From positions 1-64,000 of the forward strand of contig JANXCE010000005.1 in assembly GCA_025059715.1 (NCBI GenBank): DNA of 64,000 nucleotides, given 5' to 3'. Below are positions 35,519 to 44,309 of this stretch, one piece after another. The stretch comes from Caldimicrobium sp. GTDB lineage: Bacteria; Desulfobacterota; Thermodesulfobacteria; Thermodesulfobacteriales; Thermodesulfobacteriaceae. Within the stretch, counting starts at the first letter, position 1. The number at the start of each line of letters is the position of its first letter. The position numbers and the translations under genes are program-made. The notes beneath the pieces are model-generated. The model saw only the letters and a list, made by a program, of their open reading frames with translations. It was not told the DNA's origin and searched no databases.

Positions 35519-35576
35519 TAATTTAAGCTTTATGGGGAGCTTGTCTCTTTTGACAGATTTCATTATATTATTGTCT

Positions 35577-36344
35577 ATGAATCTTTATCACCGAATTCGC
35601 AAACTTATCGGTAAGGCTATTTTTGGATTCGAACTAATTCAAAAAGGAGATACTCTTCTAATTGCACTCTCCGGTGGAGAAGACAGTCTTGTGGTTACCC
35701 ACTTTTTAAGTGAGTGGCGTTATTATTATAACACTGAACTAAATTTGTATGCCATTCATTTGGATATGGGATTTCCTAAAGAGGAAAGGGCCTACGAGGA
35801 GGGTGTAAAATATTTGGAAAAGTTCTGCGAGGAGAGAGGGATTAAATTTCTCTTTGATAAGATTCCAGCTGGGAAATTAGCTATTGAGGCGGATTCCACA
35901 AAGGAGACTTCTCCCTGTTTTATATGTTCTTGGAATAGAAGAAAGTATCTTTTTAATTTGGCGGAAAAGCTAAAAATTTCTAAAATCGTCTTTGGACACC
36001 ATCAAGATGATGTCATAACCACCTTTTTCTTAAATGTGTTTTATTGCGGTGAAATTTCAACTATTCTACCCATACAGAGTATGTTCAAAGGAACGCTTTA
36101 TCTTATACGGCCTCTATATTTTGTGCCAAAGGAGATGATATCACGCTTTGTGTCTCAAAGGGGTTGGCCAATTTTACCTAATCCTTGCCCCTTTTCTCAA
36201 ACTACTAAAAGAGCCTTTTGGAATAATTATTTGAAGGAAAATATCTTTGCCCTTGATCCTATCCTTAAGAAAAATCTTTTCTCCGCTCTATTTAATGTTA
36301 ACTTGACTTACTTACCTCAAAAACCTAAAAAGGAAAGAAACTAA
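35577..36344 (+). CDS. TtcA-family ATP-dependent tRNA thiolase-like protein
   Basis: The protein (~255 residues) has the PP-loop S-G-G-E-D-S-L near residue 37, two Cys in S-P-C-F-I-C-S-W-N-R-R (TtcA C-x-x-C), F-G-H-H-Q-D-D, and a third Cys in P-N-P-C-P-F. These are the features of tRNA 2-thiocytidine synthetases that use a [4Fe-4S] cluster. The ATG at 35577 fits the usual N terminus; an ATG at 35532 is in frame but adds 15 residues and neither has a clear ribosome site. The gene ends 6 nt before the convergent waaA. Confidence 0.85.
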   Translation: MNLYHRIRKLIGKAIFGFELIQKGDTLLIALSGGEDSLVVTHFLSEWRYYYNTELNLYAIHLDMGFPKEERAYEEGVKYLEKFCEERGIKFLFDKIPAGKLAIEADSTKETSPCFICSWNRRKYLFNLAEKLKISKIVFGHHQDDVITTFFLNVFYCGEISTILPIQSMFKGTLYLIRPLYFVPKEMISRFVSQRGWPILPNPCPFSQTTKRAFWNNYLKENIFALDPILKKNLFSALFNVNLTYLPQKPKKERN

Positions 36345-36350
36345 AAAGCG

Positions 36351-37610
36351 TTATATTAAAAATTTCCTAAGAAGTTCTATTGTTTTATCAGTAGCTCCTC
36401 TTTTTTCTAACCATAATTGATACCCTGTTGAGGCTATCCTTTGAGCAGATTCAGGATGCTCTAATAACTCCCTAAGAGTTTTACTCAGATCTGTGGCGGT
36501 AACCCTTAAAATTCCACCCTTTCTCACAAATTCCTCTACAAAGGGGAAATTTTCTGTATATGGTCCTACTATTACCGGTTTATTCCAGTAAAGAGCCTCA
36601 AGGGGATTTTGTCCACCATGAGGAATGAAACTTCCTCCAATCACCGCTATGTCACAAATTCTATAAAGGGAACCAAGAAGTCCCATCCTGTCCACAAGTA
36701 AAACTATTCTTTTTTTATCAATCTTCTCGGTTGCCTCTATTTTGCTATATCTCAAAAAGCCAATTTTATTGGTAAGGTTATTTATAATTAATTTTTCCAC
36801 TTCCTCAAATCGCTGGGGATGTCTTGGAACCAATATAAGAGTTCCCTCCGCTACAACTTCTAAAAAGGCTTTAAGGAGATATTCTTCTTCTGGGGCATGG
36901 GTGCTTCCTCCGATTATTATGGGCCTCTTCAGATGTTGTAGTTCAGGAAAAGGTTTTTCTTCAAGAGAGAGATCAAATTTTAGATTTCCAGTAACAAAAA
37001 TTCGTTCCTGATTGACGCCTAAAGAAATGAAATATTCCTTATATAGCTCCTCTTGCACTGCAAGGAAAGTTAATTTTTGCAAAAGGGGCTTAAAGAAAAA
37101 ACGAAATTTGTAGTATCTTTTAAAGGAATTTGGGCTAAGTCTTCCGTTTATCAAGACAACAGGTATGTGCTGCGAGACAACCGAGATAAGGTTGGGCCAA
37201 ATTTCTGTCTCTGCTATAATTAAAGCCCTTGGATTTATCCTATTTAAGAAGTTTTTTAGGGCAAATTTTAGATCAAAGGGAAGATAAAATACTCTTACAC
37301 CCAGGTTACCGTATGCTTTCTCCGCAACCTCTTTTCCCGTATCGGTCACCGTGGTTAAGATAAGATTGTATTGGGACTTTAACCTCTGGATTAAGTTATT
37401 TAAGGCAAGGATTTCTCCTACTGACACTCCATGAAGCCATAATAGTGGGTTTTCGTTTTCCAAAGAAGGTTTTTCTATAAGGCCCAATTTTTCCTTCAGC
37501 CATCGTTTGCGAAGTGAAGGAGGTCTTTTAAAATACTCCACTCCTAACCATAGAAGCATAGAGAAAAGATAAAGGAAACTATAGCAAGTCCCAAGGAACA
37601 TATGGCTCAT
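36351..37610 (-). CDS. waaA: 3-deoxy-D-manno-octulosonic acid (KDO) transferase
   Basis: The 419-residue GT-B enzyme adds KDO to lipid A at the cytoplasmic face of the inner membrane. It has an N-terminal membrane anchor, K-R-P-P-S-L-R-K-R, the catalytic Glu in H-G-V-S-V-G-E, I-A-E-T-E-I-W-P-N, and the C-terminal G-G-S-F-I-P-H-G-G-Q-N-P-L-E-A. It shows that the cell makes LPS. Its start lies 32 nt inside pgeF; an ATG 9 nt later is the alternative. Confidence 0.94.
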   Translation of the reverse strand: MSHMFLGTCYSFLYLFSMLLWLGVEYFKRPPSLRKRWLKEKLGLIEKPSLENENPLLWLHGVSVGEILALNNLIQRLKSQYNLILTTVTDTGKEVAEKAYGNLGVRVFYLPFDLKFALKNFLNRINPRALIIAETEIWPNLISVVSQHIPVVLINGRLSPNSFKRYYKFRFFFKPLLQKLTFLAVQEELYKEYFISLGVNQERIFVTGNLKFDLSLEEKPFPELQHLKRPIIIGGSTHAPEEEYLLKAFLEVVAEGTLILVPRHPQRFEEVEKLIINNLTNKIGFLRYSKIEATEKIDKKRIVLLVDRMGLLGSLYRICDIAVIGGSFIPHGGQNPLEALYWNKPVIVGPYTENFPFVEEFVRKGGILRVTATDLSKTLRELLEHPESAQRIASTGYQLWLEKRGATDKTIELLRKFLI

Positions 37611-38262
37611 GACCTATGAGGGCGATCTGAGTGAAGGTATAATTTTTATCCCTGCGAAAACTATGGTATTTATCCTCACAGTGGGTGCATTCAAGAGATA
37701 TCCAAAGATTCTCTTCAGGAATACCACATAGTAAGGCCTGATACTTATTGAGAGCTGAGAGATCTAAATAGTAGAAACCTCCTTTGGTTATCAAGAAGGG
37801 TTCTCTTCTAAAAGGTTGGTCCAATTGTCCCCAAACCTCTTCACCAACCTTGTAACAGAGACTTTGTATGTGGGGACCAAAACTAATGACTATATCTTGA
37901 GGATGAATCTTAAGGGAAATTATTTTTTTTAGGGTTTTATAGAGTATACCTTTAAGAGTACCCCTCCAGCCTGCGTGCACTGCGGAAATAACTCTGCCTT
38001 TCTTGTCTCCGATTAGAATGGGCACACAATCCGCACTCTGAATACCTATCAAAACTCCCCTTTCTAAGGATATTACTCCATCTGCCTCTTCAACGGAGCA
38101 TAACTTAAGACCATTTAATATTTGCACCCGATCAGAGTGAATCTGTTTAGGAAAATAGATCTTTTTCTTAAGCCCTTCTTCCACTAAGATCTTAGGTATC
38201 CTTTCGCTAAAAAAGCCCATTATATTATACTTTTTAAATATCTCTGGTTGATGAAATCTCAT
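37579..38262 (-). CDS. pgeF: Peptidoglycan editing factor PgeF (YfiH/laccase-domain)
   Basis: The 227-residue protein shows S-A-D-C-V-P-I-L, H-A-G-W-R-G-T, and the late Cys/His set in C-T-H-C-E-D-K-Y-H-S-F-R-R-D: the metal ligands of the family. In E. coli the enzyme prevents L-Ser incorporation into the peptidoglycan stem. The start overlaps the stop of rdgB (ATGA). Confidence 0.92.
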   Translation of the reverse strand: MRFHQPEIFKKYNIMGFFSERIPKILVEEGLKKKIYFPKQIHSDRVQILNGLKLCSVEEADGVISLERGVLIGIQSADCVPILIGDKKGRVISAVHAGWRGTLKGILYKTLKKIISLKIHPQDIVISFGPHIQSLCYKVGEEVWGQLDQPFRREPFLITKGGFYYLDLSALNKYQALLCGIPEENLWISLECTHCEDKYHSFRRDKNYTFTQIALIGHEPYVPWDLL

Positions 38263-38897
38263 AACTTTTCTTCTTGTAATTCTTTTATTTCTTTTAGAAA
38301 AAGGGGAAGCTTTTCTTTTAAATCTTTTAGGGCTTTAGCTCTATGACTTAATTGATTTTTAATTTCCAAGGGTAGTTCCGCTGCGGTTTTTTGGAAGGAG
38401 AAATCACTTACTAAAAACACTGGATCATAACCAAAGCCAAAACTTCCCCTTGGTTGCAAGGAGATCCTTCCGTCCCAGAACCCCTCGGTGTAAATAAATC
38501 TGCCTGTGGGATGATAGCAAACAATAACACAAACAAAACGAGCCTGTCTCTTTTCTTCGGGAACATCTTTGAGGAGATTGAGAAGTTTTTTTATATTATC
38601 TTCATCCGTTGCTGCTGGTCCTGCAAATCTTGCGGATAATATTCCTGGAGCTCCATCCAAGACCTCTACTTCTAAACCGGAATCGTCCGCAAGAGTAAGT
38701 AACCCTGTGTGTTCAGCATAATATTTGGCTTTAATTAAAGCATTTTCTAGAAAGGTTTTTCCTGTCTCTAAGGGAGGAGGGATATTAGGATAATCTTCTA
38801 AACTCTTAATCTCTAAGTCTATGTCCCTTAGAACTTCAGTAATTTCCCTGATTTTACCCTTATTTGTAGTTCCAATCAGTAAACCGGCTTTACTCAC
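38259..38897 (-). CDS. rdgB: XTP/dITP diphosphatase (RdgB/HAM1)
   Basis: The ~212-residue enzyme removes ITP and XTP from the nucleotide pool. Visible motifs: G-T-T-N-K-G-K near the start, A-D-D-S-G-L-E-V, P-G-I-L-S-A-R-F-A-G, S-F-G-F-G-Y-D-P-V-F and S-H-R-A-K-A-L near the end. GTG 38897 is chosen; a TTG one codon earlier is also possible. It overlaps rph by 8 nt. Confidence 0.93.
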   Translation of the reverse strand: MSKAGLLIGTTNKGKIREITEVLRDIDLEIKSLEDYPNIPPPLETGKTFLENALIKAKYYAEHTGLLTLADDSGLEVEVLDGAPGILSARFAGPAATDEDNIKKLLNLLKDVPEEKRQARFVCVIVCYHPTGRFIYTEGFWDGRISLQPRGSFGFGYDPVFLVSDFSFQKTAAELPLEIKNQLSHRAKALKDLKEKLPLFLKEIKELQEEKL

Positions 38898-39600
38898 CAA
38901 GGGCCTCTTTTTGTCTTCTTATAAGAGTGGTGATTCCCTTCCAGGCTAAGTCTTTCATTTGAGTAAGCTCTTCCCAGGTAAATAATCCCTTTTCCGCTCC
39001 TGCTTGTATTTCTACTATTCTTCCCATCTCGGTCATGAAGAAGTTGGCATCAACCTCTGCTAACTGATCTTCTTCGTAATCTAAGTCTAAATAGAAATCA
39101 TTTCCAATTTTTCCTACACTCACTCCTGCCACATATTCCTTAATAGGATCTTCCTCTAAGAGACCCCTTTCTTTTAGTTTTTTAAAGGCTAATTTTAGAG
39201 CTATAAAAGAACCAATAACCGAGGCAGTCCTGGTGCCTCCATCCGCATTTATTACATCACAGTCTATCCAAAGGGTCCTTTCTCCGAGTTTTGATAAGTC
39301 CGTAATAGCTCTAAGAACTCTTCCAATAAGTCTCTGTATCTCCAAGGATCGCCCCTTTCGGGTAAGAATTTCTCTGGGAGTGCGCTCTAAAGTAGCTCCA
39401 GGTAAAAGGGCATACTCTGCTGTGATCCACCCAGTTCCAGAACCCTTCAAAAATGAAGGCACCCTTTCCTCTAAGCTTACAGTGCATAAGACCATGGTTT
39501 TGCCTAATTCAATTAAAACTGAACTTAAGGCATTGGAAGTAAACTCTAAGGTTATTTTAAGGGGTCTAAGTTCATCTTTAGTTCTTTTGTTTTTTCTCAT
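38890..39600 (-). CDS. rph: Ribonuclease PH
   Basis: The 236-residue phosphorolytic enzyme trims tRNA 3' ends. It has D-E-L-R-P-L-K-I at the start, G-W-I-T-A-E-Y-A-L-L-P-G-A-T, R-L-I-G-R-V-L-R-A and D-C-D-V-I-N-A-D-G-G-T-R-T-A. It overlaps the polyferredoxin gene by 23 nt and rdgB by 8 nt; rph-rdgB pairing is common. Confidence 0.96.
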   Translation of the reverse strand: MRKNKRTKDELRPLKITLEFTSNALSSVLIELGKTMVLCTVSLEERVPSFLKGSGTGWITAEYALLPGATLERTPREILTRKGRSLEIQRLIGRVLRAITDLSKLGERTLWIDCDVINADGGTRTASVIGSFIALKLAFKKLKERGLLEEDPIKEYVAGVSVGKIGNDFYLDLDYEEDQLAEVDANFFMTEMGRIVEIQAGAEKGLFTWEELTQMKDLAWKGITTLIRRQKEALGE

Positions 39601-40507
39601 ACCTTAAAACTCCTAAGGATAAATTGATTTGGTATTTCTGAGGGAGGTAGTAAAGAGTTCTTTCAAGGCCTATGGCCTTAGTGGGACACAATTCTAAACA
39701 TTGAAGACATCTGATACATTCAACTCCGTTGAGTTCCTTAGGTAAGGTTAAATTCATAGGACACACCCTTTCACAGAGAGAACATTGGTTGCAGGCCCTC
39801 TCATTCCATCTCAGTTGCCATATACTAAACCTATTAAACAATCCATAAAGTAATCCCAAGGGACAGAGATTTTTACAAAAGAATCTGATATCAATCACGC
39901 ATAATAGGATTATTATTATAAAGATAAGCGTTTTTAAAAGAAATACTTTACCAATTAGCTGAGTTAATTCGGGTTTAAGGGGAAAATTGAAATAGCCTGC
40001 CTCTAAAGTTCCAGCGGGACAGAAATATTTGCAATACCAAAGAATTCCGTAACCCAGTTCGGTGAGGAAAAGTGCTGGAAAGAGAAATACGAAAAAGATA
40101 AGAAAAAAATGTTTTAAATATTTTTGGGAACGCTTGGGAAGATCTAAAGATTTTTTGGGAAAGGGAAGTTTATAAATTAGATCTTGCAGGAAGCCAAAAG
40201 GACAAAGCCAGCCACAGATAAAGCGTCCAAAAAAGAGACTAAAAAGCAAAAGTGTTCCCAAGAGATAAAAAAACACCTTTATAATTTGTTCTAAGGTAAG
40301 AACTCTTAGGGAAATCATAAGTTGCTGAAGTGCCCCTAAAGGACAAGAAAAAAGAGCTGCTGGACAAGAATAACAATTTAGTCCCGGAGCACAGTAACCT
40401 TTAAGAGGCCCAGTGTAAAGATTGCCAGTAAATAAAAAGCCTCCATAACCGTTGTGAATAATGGTAGAAAAAGTTTGAGTAATTTTTCTTAATTTAAAAA
40501 TTTTCAT
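39578..40507 (-). CDS. Membrane polyferredoxin, NapH/CcoG/RnfC-like 4Fe-4S protein
   Basis: The 309-residue protein has about five membrane helices. Cys sets lie in C-G-W-L-C-P-F-G near residue 95, C-K-Y-F-C-P-A-G near 165, and two cytoplasmic ferredoxin motifs, C-N-Q-C-S-L-C-E-R-V-C-P and C-I-R-C-L-Q-C-L-E-L-C-P, near 240-275. Similar proteins move electrons between membrane quinols or periplasmic partners and cytoplasmic ones. The small CXXC gene upstream overlaps its start, which suggests joint action. Confidence 0.87.
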   Translation of the reverse strand: MKIFKLRKITQTFSTIIHNGYGGFLFTGNLYTGPLKGYCAPGLNCYSCPAALFSCPLGALQQLMISLRVLTLEQIIKVFFYLLGTLLLFSLFFGRFICGWLCPFGFLQDLIYKLPFPKKSLDLPKRSQKYLKHFFLIFFVFLFPALFLTELGYGILWYCKYFCPAGTLEAGYFNFPLKPELTQLIGKVFLLKTLIFIIIILLCVIDIRFFCKNLCPLGLLYGLFNRFSIWQLRWNERACNQCSLCERVCPMNLTLPKELNGVECIRCLQCLELCPTKAIGLERTLYYLPQKYQINLSLGVLRYEKKQKN

Positions 40508-40649
40508 TTTCTTCTAAACCCATACAGGATAGGCAAAGGACACTTCCTCGCGATTGTATAAAGTGATGTCCAGAGGATAAACCTAATAGGAGACACATTA
40601 AGGCTATAATCCAAAGAAGAAGCGGTATATATTTTAAAAAGTCTTTCAT
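40494..40649 (-). CDS. Small CXXC membrane protein (CD1871A-like), 51 aa
   Basis: An intact 51-codon frame starts at ATG 40649, overlapping the glmM stop (ATGA), and ends 14 nt inside the polyferredoxin gene. The protein has one membrane helix (residues ~7-24) and a tail with G-S-V-L-C-L-S-C-M-G-L. This helix-plus-C-x-x-C-[IM]-G layout matches the small CXXC proteins named CD1871A family, often found beside membrane polyferredoxins and thioredoxin-like genes. The pair of overlaps on both sides argues strongly for a real gene. Function unknown; a thiol redox or metal role is a guess. Confidence 0.75.
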   Translation of the reverse strand: MKDFLKYIPLLLWIIALMCLLLGLSSGHHFIQSRGSVLCLSCMGLEENENF

Positions 40650-41998
40650 GTGAGGTGACGGCGTAAATAGTCCGCAATTTCTTCCGCTATTGTTTGGGCT
40701 AAGCTAAAATCTTGAGCTTCAACCATGACTCTATATTTAGGTTCTGTGCCTGAAGGTCTCACTAAAACTCTGCCTTTATTACCAAGTTTTTCCTCTATAA
40801 GTTTTAATTTGGCAGAAAGCCCTGGTATTGCCTCTAAGGGTTTTTTTTCTTTAGTCTTGATATTAATAAGAACTTGAGGTAATTTTTCGAAGAGGGGATA
40901 ATATTCGGAGAGTTTTTTTTGTTCTTCAACTAAGATAGAGATTAATCGGAGGGCACAGAGAAGCCCATCCCCTGTAGTGCTTTTATCCAAAAATATTATG
41001 TGACCGGAGGTTTCTCCCCCAATTAGAGCATTTTTCATTCTCATCTGTTGAACTACATATCTATCTCCCACCGAAGTTCTCAAGAGAGTTAGACCTTCCT
41101 TTTCGAGAAAGAGTTCTAACCCTTTATTTGTCATCACAGTACCTACTATAAAAGGAGATTTTAAGAGTGCCCTTTTTTTCAAGTAGTGACAGAAGAGGGC
41201 CAAGAGATCATCTCCATCCCATAGAGTTCCCTTGTCATCAAGAACAACGATTCGATCTCCATCTCCATCCAAAGCAATGGCTATATCTAAGCCTTTGTTA
41301 AGTAAAATTTCTTTGATGTTTTCTGGATAGAGGGCTCCACAATTATCATTAATATTGAGCCCGTTTGGTTGACAGCCAGTGGAAAAAACTTGAGCTCCCA
41401 GTTCCTCTAAAATCATAGGTCCTATTTGATAGCAGGCACCATGGGCACAATCAATCCCCACTTTAAGTCCTTCAAAATTAAGGTGTGGTGGCACTACACC
41501 CTTGAGGTGGACTGCATATCTCCCCAAGGCATCTTTTATCCTATAGGTCCTTCCTATGTCCTTTTTAAAAGCCCTTACCTCTTTAAAAGTCTCATCGAAA
41601 ATCAATTTTTCAATTTTTTCTTCTAATTCATCAGATAGTTTAAACCCTTGGGAGTCAAAGATTTTTATTCCATTGTCAAAATAGGGATTATGAGATGCGG
41701 ATATGACTATCCCTGCATCCGCTCTCATATCCCTGGTTAGAAAAGCTATCCCTGGGGTAGGAAGTGGGCCGATTAAATAAACTGAGGCTCCCATGGAACA
41801 TAACCCTGCGGTTAAAGCACTTTCAAAAAGATATCCTGAAAGCCTTGTGTCTTTTCCAATTAGAACTTTGTTTACATGGTAAGAACTATTTTTAAATACA
41901 TAACCTATAGCCCTTCCTACTTGCAAGGCAATCTCCGGAGTCATAGGGAAGATATTAGCTTCACCTCGAATACCATCCGTCCCAAATAGCCTTTTCAT
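40646..41998 (-). CDS. glmM: Phosphoglucosamine mutase
   Basis: The 450-residue enzyme converts glucosamine-6-P to glucosamine-1-P for UDP-GlcNAc. It shows R-L-F-G-T-D-G-I-R-G-E-A-N at the start, the phospho-Ser loop I-S-A-S-H-N-P-Y near residue 100, the Mg loop D-G-D-G-D-R, and R-P-S-G-T-E-P-K-Y-R at the C terminus. It lies downstream of cdaA-cdaR, as in Firmicutes, where GlmM binds and inhibits CdaA. Confidence 0.96.
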   Translation of the reverse strand: MKRLFGTDGIRGEANIFPMTPEIALQVGRAIGYVFKNSSYHVNKVLIGKDTRLSGYLFESALTAGLCSMGASVYLIGPLPTPGIAFLTRDMRADAGIVISASHNPYFDNGIKIFDSQGFKLSDELEEKIEKLIFDETFKEVRAFKKDIGRTYRIKDALGRYAVHLKGVVPPHLNFEGLKVGIDCAHGACYQIGPMILEELGAQVFSTGCQPNGLNINDNCGALYPENIKEILLNKGLDIAIALDGDGDRIVVLDDKGTLWDGDDLLALFCHYLKKRALLKSPFIVGTVMTNKGLELFLEKEGLTLLRTSVGDRYVVQQMRMKNALIGGETSGHIIFLDKSTTGDGLLCALRLISILVEEQKKLSEYYPLFEKLPQVLINIKTKEKKPLEAIPGLSAKLKLIEEKLGNKGRVLVRPSGTEPKYRVMVEAQDFSLAQTIAEEIADYLRRHLT

Positions 41999-42015
41999 GG
42001 AATCCTCTGCTAAAA

Positions 42016-42639
42016 TCAGGGATAGAGGTAGATAATTTTAACGCTATTCGGATGAACTTCAATAACCTTAGGAGGTGTTTTGAGCTTAACTTCTAAGACT
42101 TTGTTTTCTCTTAGAGTGTCTGGGTCTATTGCCTCAGTATAAACCTCTTCAATTTCCTTTATTTCTTCCCAAAAACCTTTTATAGATACCATGGAGGGCT
42201 TTAACATAACCCTCATAGTTTGATATCTCTGTTTTTGGTCTTCAATCAAACTCAGTTTGACTGGAACTTTTTTTTGTGAAAATTTCTTGATGACTAAGGT
42301 CAAATAAACCGGAGAAATTTCCTTTACTTTTATAGAGGAGGGCAGATTAATCTTTTCAATAGGTATTCTTATTTGATGGGCTCCTGGGGAATATTTTTCT
42401 AAATCTATCTCAATTTCTAATTTGTCTTTTTCAAGATTTCTTAGTTGACTTCTCGTGGCAGTAATTTTAACAGAAATAGTAGAGGGATTAATTTCTACAA
42501 AAAAATCTTTACTATAACTATTTTTATACTTAATTGGTATTTCAAGAGTTTTTTCTATAGGTTTACCCCAGACTACCAGATACCATAATGTTGCGGAGAT
42601 TAGGAAAGCCAGAACTTTTAGCTTATGTTCCCTTTTCAA
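42016..42639 (-). CDS. cdaR: YbbR-domain protein (CdaR-like)
   Basis: The 207-residue protein has an N-terminal membrane anchor (K-V-L-A-F-L-I-S-A-T-L-W-Y) and YbbR-type beta-rich repeats outside. CdaR proteins regulate the c-di-AMP cyclase CdaA. It starts at TTG 42639, which overlaps the cdaA stop (TTGA), so it is translationally coupled. Confidence 0.85.
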   Translation of the reverse strand: MKREHKLKVLAFLISATLWYLVVWGKPIEKTLEIPIKYKNSYSKDFFVEINPSTISVKITATRSQLRNLEKDKLEIEIDLEKYSPGAHQIRIPIEKINLPSSIKVKEISPVYLTLVIKKFSQKKVPVKLSLIEDQKQRYQTMRVMLKPSMVSIKGFWEEIKEIEEVYTEAIDPDTLRENKVLEVKLKTPPKVIEVHPNSVKIIYLYP

Positions 42640-43466
42640 GGCCTTGCTTCCCTTTTAATTCTTTTCCACCAGGGAGATTTGGTTTCAAAACCTAAGAGTT
42701 GAGAAAGAATTTTTCTTAAAGTAGCGGGAGTAATATCTCTGTTTATTTTTCCTCCTACTGCCAAGGAGATTTGACCTCTCTCTTCAGAGACGATAACTGC
42801 TACCGCATCAGTAATTTCTGTTATTCCAAGACCAGCCCGATGTCTTGTTCCCAAATCCTTAGCTATATCAGGATTGGTGGAGAGAGGTAAAACAACCCCA
42901 GCTGCTAAAAGCTTTCCTCCACTAATTATAACTGCTCCATCATGAAGAGGCGATTTGGGATTAAAAACGCTGAGCAGTAGTTCTTCAGAGATTTTGGCAT
43001 CAAGAGGCACCGATCCTTCTAAATAATCCTTGAGACTAATTTCCCTCTCAAACACAATAAGTGCGCCTATCTTTTTCTCCGCCATAATACTTACTGCTTT
43101 AACTACTTCTTCTAAGCCATAGGAGTATTCCGCTTGAATTTTGGTAAAGGGCACTGTTCCAATATGAGCCAGGGCTCTCCTAATATCATCTTGAAATAGA
43201 ATAATTATAAGAATCAAAATGGAAGACAAAAAGGTATGTAACAGCCAGTTTAAGGCTAAGAGTTGAAAAATTTCGGAGAAAAAGTATAAAAAAACTAATA
43301 TACTAAGTCCCGCAACTATTTGTAAAGCTCTGGTGCCCTGAATTAATAATAAAATGTAATAGATAATGAAACTTACTATGAGGATATCAAGAAGGTCACT
43401 AATTCTTAGAGCTTTAAAAAATTCTAATATCTGGTGGTGATTAACAGCCAAGTTCTCTATTTCCAA
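42636..43466 (-). CDS. cdaA: Diadenylate cyclase CdaA
   Basis: The 276-residue protein makes c-di-AMP from ATP. Three N-terminal membrane helices (about 28-105) are followed by a DisA_N domain with H-D-G-A-V-I-I, G-T-R-H-R-A-G-L-G and V-S-E-E-R-G-Q-I-S. The family's active residues (D-G-A and R-H-R) are intact. The frame begins at TTG 43466 inside folP; a later TTG is possible. Confidence 0.92.
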   Translation of the reverse strand: MEIENLAVNHHQILEFFKALRISDLLDILIVSFIIYYILLLIQGTRALQIVAGLSILVFLYFFSEIFQLLALNWLLHTFLSSILILIIILFQDDIRRALAHIGTVPFTKIQAEYSYGLEEVVKAVSIMAEKKIGALIVFEREISLKDYLEGSVPLDAKISEELLLSVFNPKSPLHDGAVIISGGKLLAAGVVLPLSTNPDIAKDLGTRHRAGLGITEITDAVAVIVSEERGQISLAVGGKINRDITPATLRKILSQLLGFETKSPWWKRIKREARP

Positions 43467-44298
43467 GAAGGTATTTAAAGGTTTCTAAGGCATCTTTAAC
43501 GAGAGAGACTCTGTGAACCCTTAAAAAATGAACTCCTTGAAGATAGCTAAAGAGAGCAACCCCTACAGTCCCCGCATCTCTCTCCTTGGGTGGTTTCTGA
43601 ATAATCTCACCAATAAAGGCTTTTCTTGAGGGGCCCAAGAGTAAGGGTCTATTAAATTCTTTAAATTCCTTTAAGTTTTTTAAAATTGTTATGTTATGCT
43701 GAAAGGTCTTACCAAAGCCAATACCTGGATCTATGATTATTTTCTCAAAGGACACTCCCTTAGTAGTAAGCCAATCAATTCTCTCCTTAAAATAATTTTT
43801 CATTTCCTCTAATAAATTGTCATAATGGGGGTTTATCTGCATGTCCTGAGGCGTGCCCTTTATATGCATTAGAACATAAGGACAATTAAAATCTTTTAGA
43901 ACATCAACTATCTTAGGCTCATATTGTGCCCCAGATATATCGTTCACCATATCCGCTCCTTTTGATAGGGCAAGTTCCGCAACTTTGGCCTTGTAAGTAT
44001 CAATAGAAATGATAGCCTCGGGAAAATGTTCTCTTATAGCCTTAATTACAGGGATAACTCTTTTAATCTCCTCGTCTTCAGGAACTGGTTTAGCAAAGGG
44101 TCTTGTTGACTCCCCTCCAATATCAAGAATCAGGGCTCCCTCAGCCAAAAGGGCTTCCGCTTTCTCAAGCGCTTGTTTCACTGTGAGCGCTTCTCCTCCA
44201 TCTGAAAAAGAATCAGGCGTAACATTAATGATCCCCATTAAGTAGGGACAATCTTTCCAATCTAAGCTATATTTTCCAACTTGTAAAGGAGGGAGCAT
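43441..44298 (-). CDS. folP: Dihydropteroate synthase
   Basis: The 285-residue folate enzyme has G-I-I-N-V-T-P-D-S-F-S-D-G-G near residue 22, D-I-G-G-E-S-T-R-P, and D-P-G-I-G-F-G-K-T near 190. It sits between ftsH and cdaA, a neighbourhood found in several bacterial phyla. It overlaps cdaA by 26 nt. Confidence 0.96.
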   Translation of the reverse strand: MLPPLQVGKYSLDWKDCPYLMGIINVTPDSFSDGGEALTVKQALEKAEALLAEGALILDIGGESTRPFAKPVPEDEEIKRVIPVIKAIREHFPEAIISIDTYKAKVAELALSKGADMVNDISGAQYEPKIVDVLKDFNCPYVLMHIKGTPQDMQINPHYDNLLEEMKNYFKERIDWLTTKGVSFEKIIIDPGIGFGKTFQHNITILKNLKEFKEFNRPLLLGPSRKAFIGEIIQKPPKERDAGTVGVALFSYLQGVHFLRVHRVSLVKDALETFKYLLGNRELGC

Positions 44299-44309
44299 TT
44301 AACTAAAAA

